A stretch of 64,000 bases of DNA from Chondrus crispus (lineage: Eukaryota > Rhodophyta > Florideophyceae > Gigartinales > Gigartinaceae): positions 1 to 64,000 of the forward strand of contig NW_005179211.1 in the NCBI RefSeq assembly GCF_000350225.1, written 5' to 3'. The notes under the pieces were generated by a model that was not told where the DNA came from, did no database searches, and saw only the letters and a program-made list of their open reading frames with translations. The position numbers were made by a program, and so were the translations under genes. Below, piece by piece: positions 62,884-64,000 of this stretch (within the stretch, counting starts at the first letter, position 1; each line of letters opens with the position of its first letter).

Positions 62884-64000
62884 TCAGACAGTATTGAGGT
62901 CGTAACCCGTACCTAGGAGCTTTTCCAAGGCTTCGTTGGGATGTTCTTTTGTCAAACCATCGGCTATGTTGTTTTCAGATGAGACAAGATCGACGTGAGA
63001 TATTTCTTCTCGGTTGTAGCATTGACGCGCAGATGCAATGTCAATCATCAGCCGTTTTTCTGTCGTTGATGACACTTTCGTGATGACGTCAAACATTTGA
63101 AGAGAATCCGTGAACATATGAAGTGGAATCTTCTTCTTAAATATCATTTGGAGGTCATGGCGTAAAATATATGCTCTGTCGAAACCGTCAGCGAAAGCGT
63201 ACACTTCTCCACCAAGAATGGATCTTACAACACGCTTGGACTTTCTACTGTAGTAATCTAAAACATGTGTGCGATTCGACTCATCACATAGAAGGATGAT
63301 GAACCCGAGTTGTGATGACAAATCATCATTTCCAGCAAATGAAGCATCTTCATATACCTTCAGATGAAGCGTCTGCTTGTCCAAGGGGGATATTGGAGGC
63401 ACCTTTCAGGGGTTTTCTGTAAGAACGTGATCGTAGTGTTGAATGCCTTGACCTTTTCCACCCCAAATGTACCTTCAGTCACCTGTGCTGCTTTGTCGAT
63501 GGCACATAATGCGTCGGGCCTTGTGTATCCCACCCAAGCGAATGTGGCTCTGTACGATCGTAATCGTTCGAATGATGCGTCAAGCGGTAACGGCGTTACT
63601 CGTTTTATATAGGCTTTCTGGGATATCACAAAATGTCCGTTGTTCATTGTGGAGATAATCGTTCCAAAGAATTCGAAGTTGTCCCATTCTCGTGGCCTTG
63701 ATTCGAACTTCTGAAGCGTTAGCTCCGTAAGTTCCTGCATCACTTTGTTCCCTGCTAGGCACCCGTCGTCCACGCACATTCCTAAGAGTCCGTCAATGTT
63801 CTCATCGTTGCGTTTGATGTATAGCGACGAGTCGACCGGTAAGGGCACAAGTCCAAGGTCATCTTTGGCATTGTGATCGACGGTGACTCCCCAGTAGTCG
63901 TCTGCGTCGGTCATGCCGTATATTGGCCTAAGCAATTCTAGAATCTCGTTCTGAGCCAACCCAAAATGCTCCATATCTTTCTTTTTGGGAGCAGGAACAC
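62884..64000 (-). mobile_element. Ty1/copia fossil, pol 3' part, runs off the window
   Basis: On the minus strand, the second half of a reverse transcriptase (ILELLRPIYGMTDADDYW, then MCVDDGCLAG) is followed by an RNase H domain (LKVYEDASFAGNDDLSSQLG, then SSENNIADGLTKEHPNEAL). The order and motifs are of the copia type. The upstream half lies beyond 64000 and no LTR is visible here. Fairly well kept, with about one break in the part seen. Confidence 0.85.

Overview
This is a eukaryotic window that is mostly transposable elements, with a few apparently intronless host genes between them. Promoter-like TATAAATA and TATATAAA boxes sit 90 to 120 bases before the best host start codons. Long uninterrupted reading frames lie in a sea of nested elements. 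There are no operons, no bacterial ribosome-binding sites and no phage modules. The mix of Helitron, piggyBac, Harbinger/DDE_4, pogo, Ty3/gypsy and Ty1/copia remnants beside intron-poor genes would fit a florideophyte red alga of the Chondrus kind. That assignment is inference only. Two assembly gaps are present (16954-17500 and 43071-43187).

Layout. 0-5 kb: a DUF7869-like, transposase-like gene, then a gypsy fossil. 5-10 kb: repeats, non-coding DNA and one secreted cysteine-rich protein gene (8669-9178, minus). 10.49-15.64 kb: a complete TTAA-flanked DNA transposon with matching inverted ends. Its decayed minus-strand transposase appears to join a piggyBac-like DDE core, a PD-(D/E)XK nuclease-like domain and a cysteine-rich tail. 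16.6-18.1 kb: palindromes, a gap and a fold-back element. 18.6-19.7 kb: a host membrane-protein gene with an upstream short ORF. 20.9-24.5 kb: a small Ty1/copia fossil with both LTRs and a target duplication.

26.8-29.6 kb holds a piggyBac relic. It abuts, head to tail, a second element (29.6-42.5 kb) with related palindrome-bearing ends. That second element carries a DDE_4 (Harbinger-like) transposase and is split by a 9.9-kb Ty3/gypsy chromovirus-type LTR element (30271-40184, target duplication AACAC). 42.7-43.0 kb is a 3' fragment of the spondin-domain gene that stands complete at 53.7 kb. 43.2-51.2 kb is a head-to-tail run of three Helitron 5' ends and two matching 3' hairpin ends. It includes a 6.2-kb element with an uninterrupted 1651-residue Rep-helicase frame and a strikingly structured leader. 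51.3-52.4 kb has a perfect 58-bp palindrome, a row of hairpins and a second copy of the fold-back family. 53.7-59.9 kb carries two host genes: a secreted spondin_N protein, and a large membrane protein with Sel1-like repeats. 60.1-64 kb has a Harbinger deletion derivative, a pogo relic and a Ty1/copia fossil running off the end.

The strongest leads are the TTAA transposon with a nuclease-like domain, the fold-back/hairpin family shared by 17.9 and 52.3 kb, the structured Helitron leader, and the excess of the heptamer TACTGTA/TACAGTA in non-coding DNA.
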